From Winogradskyella sediminis (GTDB taxonomy: Bacteria > Bacteroidota > Bacteroidia > Flavobacteriales > Flavobacteriaceae), in NCBI RefSeq assembly GCF_003387355.1, contig NZ_QUNH01000001.1:1-64000 (forward strand): a stretch of DNA of 64,000 nt. The letters run 5' to 3'. The translations under genes were made by a program, and so were the position numbers. The notes beneath the pieces are model-generated. The model searched no databases, was not told the origin of the DNA, and was given only the letters and a program-made list of their open reading frames with translations. Of this stretch, positions 60,865 to 64,000 are shown one piece after another. Within the stretch, counting starts at the first letter, position 1; each line of letters begins with the position of its first letter.

Positions 60865-61653
60865 ATGCAAACCGAAAACGTAGTAAATCACATTGTAGAT
60901 TGGTTAAAAGATTATGCTAACAAAGCAAAAGTTAATGGTTTTGTAGTAGGTATCTCTGGAGGAATTGATTCTGCTGTAACTTCTACACTTTGTGCCAAAA
61001 CAGGTTTAGATGTCCTCTGTATAGAAATGCCAATTCACCAAGCTCCGAGTCATGTTACAAGAGCTCAAGAACATATTTCATCTTTAAAGCAGCGGTTTGC
61101 TAATGTTAAAGATACGGTTGTAAACTTAACACCTGTATTTGAAGAATTTAAAACCGAAGTCAGTTTAGAAGGGCCTCAAGCTACTGTAGATATGGCATTA
61201 GCCAACACACGAGCACGATTAAGAATGACAACGCTGTATTATCATGCAGGGCTTTTAGGACTCTTAGTTGCTGGTACAGGAAATAAAGTTGAAGATTTTG
61301 GAGTTGGTTTTTATACCAAATACGGAGATGGTGGTGTTGATTTAAGCCCAATTGCAGACTTAATGAAATCTGAAGTTTACATGTTAGGCAAGTCCCTAGA
61401 TGTACCAGAATCTATAATTAAAGCTGCACCAAGCGATGGTTTATTTGGAGATGCTCGTAGTGATGAAGATCAAATCGGAGCGTCTTACCCAGAATTAGAG
61501 TGGGCAATGAATGTCACTGACGAAGGAAAAATAGCAACAGATTTTGAAGGTAGAAAACGTGAAGTTCTTGAAATTTATTTACGATATAATTCATCTAATA
61601 AGCATAAAATGAACCCTATTCCAGTTTGCGAAATCCCTAAAAATTTAAAATAA
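60865..61653 (+). CDS. nadE: NAD(+) synthase (ammonia-dependent type)
   Basis: 262 residues. ATP-pyrophosphatase motif GFVVGISGGIDSAVTSTLCA (SGGxDS), GLLVAGTGNKVEDFGVGFYTKYGDGGVDLSPIADL and KAAPSDGLFGDARSDEDQIG. It amidates nicotinate adenine dinucleotide to NAD. No glutaminase domain is present, so it uses ammonia or a separate partner. It is divergent from gldB, the order usually seen in flavobacteria. Confidence 0.97.
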   Translation: MQTENVVNHIVDWLKDYANKAKVNGFVVGISGGIDSAVTSTLCAKTGLDVLCIEMPIHQAPSHVTRAQEHISSLKQRFANVKDTVVNLTPVFEEFKTEVSLEGPQATVDMALANTRARLRMTTLYYHAGLLGLLVAGTGNKVEDFGVGFYTKYGDGGVDLSPIADLMKSEVYMLGKSLDVPESIIKAAPSDGLFGDARSDEDQIGASYPELEWAMNVTDEGKIATDFEGRKREVLEIYLRYNSSNKHKMNPIPVCEIPKNLK

Positions 61654-61792
61654 TTATTGCGTTTTATTAAATAAAATTACTAATTTATTTAATTTTTAAC
61701 TACTTTTACTCAATAATTCCCCACAACCTTTTTGATAATAGCATATTTTAAAGTAATTATGAACCCTAACCAGATACCAAAATATAATTATC

Positions 61793-62422
61793 ATGATACA
61801 CATTCTGATTGTAGATAGCCATCCTATTGTAAGAAAAGGATTAGAGCTATTTCTAAACAGTAAACCAGATTTAAAAGTGATTGGTAGTTTAGGTAGTGGA
61901 ATTGAGATATTTGAATTTGTAAGACGTCACAAAGTCGATGTTATAATATCTGAAGTCGATTTACCAGAACTCAATGGAATAACTGCACTAAGAGCTATTA
62001 AAAAGGAGAACAAATCTGTTAACGTTTTAATGTTTAGTCACCAACCTGAAGAAATTTACGCAATAAGCACAATTAAGGCAGGCGCTTCTGGCTACTTAAA
62101 TAAAGAGGCCGATGTTGAGGAAATTGAAACCGCAATTCGAAAAATTTCTGCAGGAGAAATATCCCTAAGTGAAAAAATGGATAAACATTTTCGTTATGAA
62201 GACACGCGAAAAAGTAGAAGCCGTATGTTCAAAAAGCTTTCCACTAGAGAAATTGAAGTTTTAAAACTATTATCAATTGGACGTAAGAATAAAGAAATAG
62301 CTCAAGAATTAGACATAAACGAAAAAACGGTTAGTACGTATAAAGCCAGACTATTTAAGAAGCTAAACGTCACTAATATTGTTGACTTAATTCACCAAGC
62401 AAAACATCACAACCTTACATAA
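61793..62422 (+). CDS. NarL/FixJ-type response regulator with Glu at the phosphoacceptor site
   Basis: 209 residues. Receiver domain (about 1-120) with LIVDSHPIVRKGLELFL, the loop DVIISEVDLPELNGI, Ser in VLMFSHQ and Lys in GYLNKEA. The position that normally holds the phosphorylated Asp (as in 'MDxxMP') is Glu54, which can mimic the active state. The C-terminal LuxR helix-turn-helix is intact (LSTREIEVLKLLSIGRKNKEIAQELDINEKTVSTYKARLFKKLNV). No histidine kinase is adjacent. It is convergent with dnaG. Confidence 0.92.
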   Translation: MIHILIVDSHPIVRKGLELFLNSKPDLKVIGSLGSGIEIFEFVRRHKVDVIISEVDLPELNGITALRAIKKENKSVNVLMFSHQPEEIYAISTIKAGASGYLNKEADVEEIETAIRKISAGEISLSEKMDKHFRYEDTRKSRSRMFKKLSTREIEVLKLLSIGRKNKEIAQELDINEKTVSTYKARLFKKLNVTNIVDLIHQAKHHNLT

Positions 62423-62431
62423 GCCTTAGTT

Positions 62432-64000
62432 TTAACCAACCACCTTACCTAGCTTACGAGATAGCAGCATCTTTAAACCAACATAATCTTTTACATCCTC
62501 TATTATTGAGCGTGTGTCTGCATTAGCGTTTAAAGTTTCATTCTTATATTCTGCAACCTTCTTATCAATTAAGTGGCATCGTAAGCTTAAAATGGTCTGA
62601 CTAACCAATTGAGATATAGATTGATCTTTTTCTTTCGGAATAATTTGATTGCGTTCCCAATCGTGGAGATTATAGCGTTCATCCTCCATTAGAATACTAG
62701 TAACCGTACTTGCCGATTCTTGATCGAGTTGATTGATAAAGTTTTTTGTTGAAAAACTTTCATCTTGATTTAATTTTTCAATAATGGAATAATAAAGCAC
62801 TTTGAATTGTGGGTTAGTAAATTGCATCTCATCTTCTTGAAGATCTAAATACACTTTTTCAAACACTCGTGTTTCATGTTTTGTAGGTTCTAAAATGAGC
62901 TCACCCGACTTCTCATCTTCTTGTAAAATTAAGTCTTCAAACTGTTCCGTTCGATCACCATAGAGCATTAATATTTCAATAATTTTTCGCTCTAATTCAT
63001 ATTGAACATCAATTTTTCGTTTGGCTTGTGGTTCATTCTTAACCACCTGAAACGCTTGCTGTTCTTGCACATGTGCCTTACTCGCCTCTTGTACATCCTT
63101 TTTATTTATTTGTGCCAACGTACTAAACAGTACACTTTCACTGATATCCATAATGCGAGCACATTCTTGAATGTAGATTTCTCGTTTAATCTGATCTGGT
63201 ATTTTAGCGATGCTATTTACAATTTCGCGAATAGTTTCTGCCTTTTTTATAGGATCATTATTTGCTTCCTTAACCAATAGCGAAGCTTTAAACTGAATAA
63301 AATCTTTAGCATTATCTTCAAGATATGCCGTGAGTTCTTCTAAGGTGTTTGATCTTGAAAAACTATCTGGATCTTCACCATCTGGAAATGTACAGATTTT
63401 AACATTAACACCTTGCTCTAAGATTAAATCGATACCACGAATCGAAGCTCTAATTCCGGCTGCATCACCATCAAAAAGCACCGTAATATTATTTGTTAAA
63501 CGATTAATTAAACGTATTTGATCTGGTGACAATGCTGTACCAGAAGATGAAACCACATTGGTAATTCCGGTTTGATGAAACTGAATAACATCTGTATACC
63601 CTTCAACTAAATAACAATTATCTTCCTTAGCGATACTTTGCTTAGCATGATATAATCCATATAAAATTTTACTTTTATGGTAGATTTCGCTTTCTGGTGA
63701 ATTTAGATATTTTGCAGCTTTTTTATCATTGACTAATATACGACCACCAAATCCTAAAATACGACCACTCATACTATGAATAGGAAACATAACCCTACCC
63801 TTAAACCTATCGAAACGTTTTTCTCCTTTTACAATGGTTAAGCCTGTTTGTTCTAAAAACTCTAGCTTATATGCCTTACGCAAGGCATCATCTGTAAACG
63901 CTTGCCATTCATCTAAAGAGTATCCCAACTCAAATTTCTTAATAGTTTCTTCAGTAAAACCACGTTCTTTAAAGTAACTTAACCCTATGGCTTTTCCCTG
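62432..64000 (-). CDS. dnaG: DNA primase, 3' part (runs off the window)
   Basis: About 522 residues are present and the frame stays open to the window edge, reading QGKAIGLSYFKERGF there, so the N-terminal zinc-binding domain lies outside. The visible part has the catalytic N-lobe RFKGRVMFPIHSMSGRILGFGGRIL, the Toprim acidic motif YLVEGYTDVIQFHQTGITNVVSSSGTAL, and LFDGDAAGIRASIRGIDL with DGEDPDSF. The DnaB-interacting C-terminal region follows. It makes RNA primers for replication. Starts inside the window are internal Leu or Met codons, not real starts. Confidence 0.96.
   Translation of the reverse strand, partial: QGKAIGLSYFKERGFTEETIKKFELGYSLDEWQAFTDDALRKAYKLEFLEQTGLTIVKGEKRFDRFKGRVMFPIHSMSGRILGFGGRILVNDKKAAKYLNSPESEIYHKSKILYGLYHAKQSIAKEDNCYLVEGYTDVIQFHQTGITNVVSSSGTALSPDQIRLINRLTNNITVLFDGDAAGIRASIRGIDLILEQGVNVKICTFPDGEDPDSFSRSNTLEELTAYLEDNAKDFIQFKASLLVKEANNDPIKKAETIREIVNSIAKIPDQIKREIYIQECARIMDISESVLFSTLAQINKKDVQEASKAHVQEQQAFQVVKNEPQAKRKIDVQYELERKIIEILMLYGDRTEQFEDLILQEDEKSGELILEPTKHETRVFEKVYLDLQEDEMQFTNPQFKVLYYSIIEKLNQDESFSTKNFINQLDQESASTVTSILMEDERYNLHDWERNQIIPKEKDQSISQLVSQTILSLRCHLIDKKVAEYKNETLNANADTRSIIEDVKDYVGLKMLLSRKLGKVVG

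Overview
The window is AT-rich chromosomal DNA from a member of the Bacteroidota, almost certainly a marine-type Flavobacteriaceae. The evidence is a SusC/SusD pair, a subtilase with a type IX secretion (T9SS) C-terminal sorting domain, the gliding genes gldB and gldC, Bacteroidota -7 promoter boxes (TAnnTTTG) in front of several genes, almost no Shine-Dalgarno sites, and flavobacterial forms of LysS, HutU and BCKDH E1. No rRNA, tRNA, CRISPR array, transposase or phage gene was seen. No gene-free stretch exceeds 300 bases. The longest, about 290 bases at 24449-24739, holds the terminator after the metalloprotease gene and otherwise nothing recognisable.

Layout. 0.2-9.9 kb (minus strand): a surface nutrient-uptake locus, read SusC, SusD, lipoprotein, T9SS-exported S8 protease, then a putative porin. 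10-36 kb: mostly housekeeping and envelope genes on both strands (rnhB, a nucleoid-associated protein, lipB, lysS, a diheme cytochrome, a large zinc metalloprotease, hemL, a LysM glucosaminidase, hutU, a SulP transporter, a cold-shock protein). 34-39.8 kb: a branched-chain amino acid catabolic module (fused BCKDH E1 alpha/beta, ilvE, E2) with a divergent Lrp-type regulator. 39.8-56.4 kb (minus strand): a near-complete phenylacetyl-CoA catabolon, read from the TetR gene downwards: tetR, paaE, paaA, paaB, paaC, paaD, paaG, a threonine dehydratase, paaH, paaI, a zinc peptidase, paaJ/pcaF, paaZ, an enoyl-CoA hydratase and paaY. The ligase paaK is not in the window. 56.4-64 kb: rhodanese, DUF4230 protein, two tandem paralogues of unknown function, gldC-gldB, nadE, an atypical response regulator and the 3' part of dnaG.

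The most unusual feature is that the two catabolic modules (about 35.9-54.6 kb) are full of short hairpin repeats, whereas the rest of the window has almost none. Hairpins sit in most intergenic gaps, often directly before start codons. One 16-base palindrome lies in frame inside three different enzymes and encodes the same peptide, VSSSAVE, each time. Four small genes (two GIY-YIG nucleases, a DUF559 endonuclease-like domain and a four-helix-bundle protein) are each bounded by an inverted pair of such hairpins and are wedged between functionally linked paa genes. In one case the DUF559 domain, bounded by perfect 38-bp inverted repeats, has become the N-terminus of a threonine dehydratase that has no start codon of its own. 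These look like tiny hairpin-bounded mobile cassettes. This is an inference from sequence, but the repeat pairs and their positions are directly visible.
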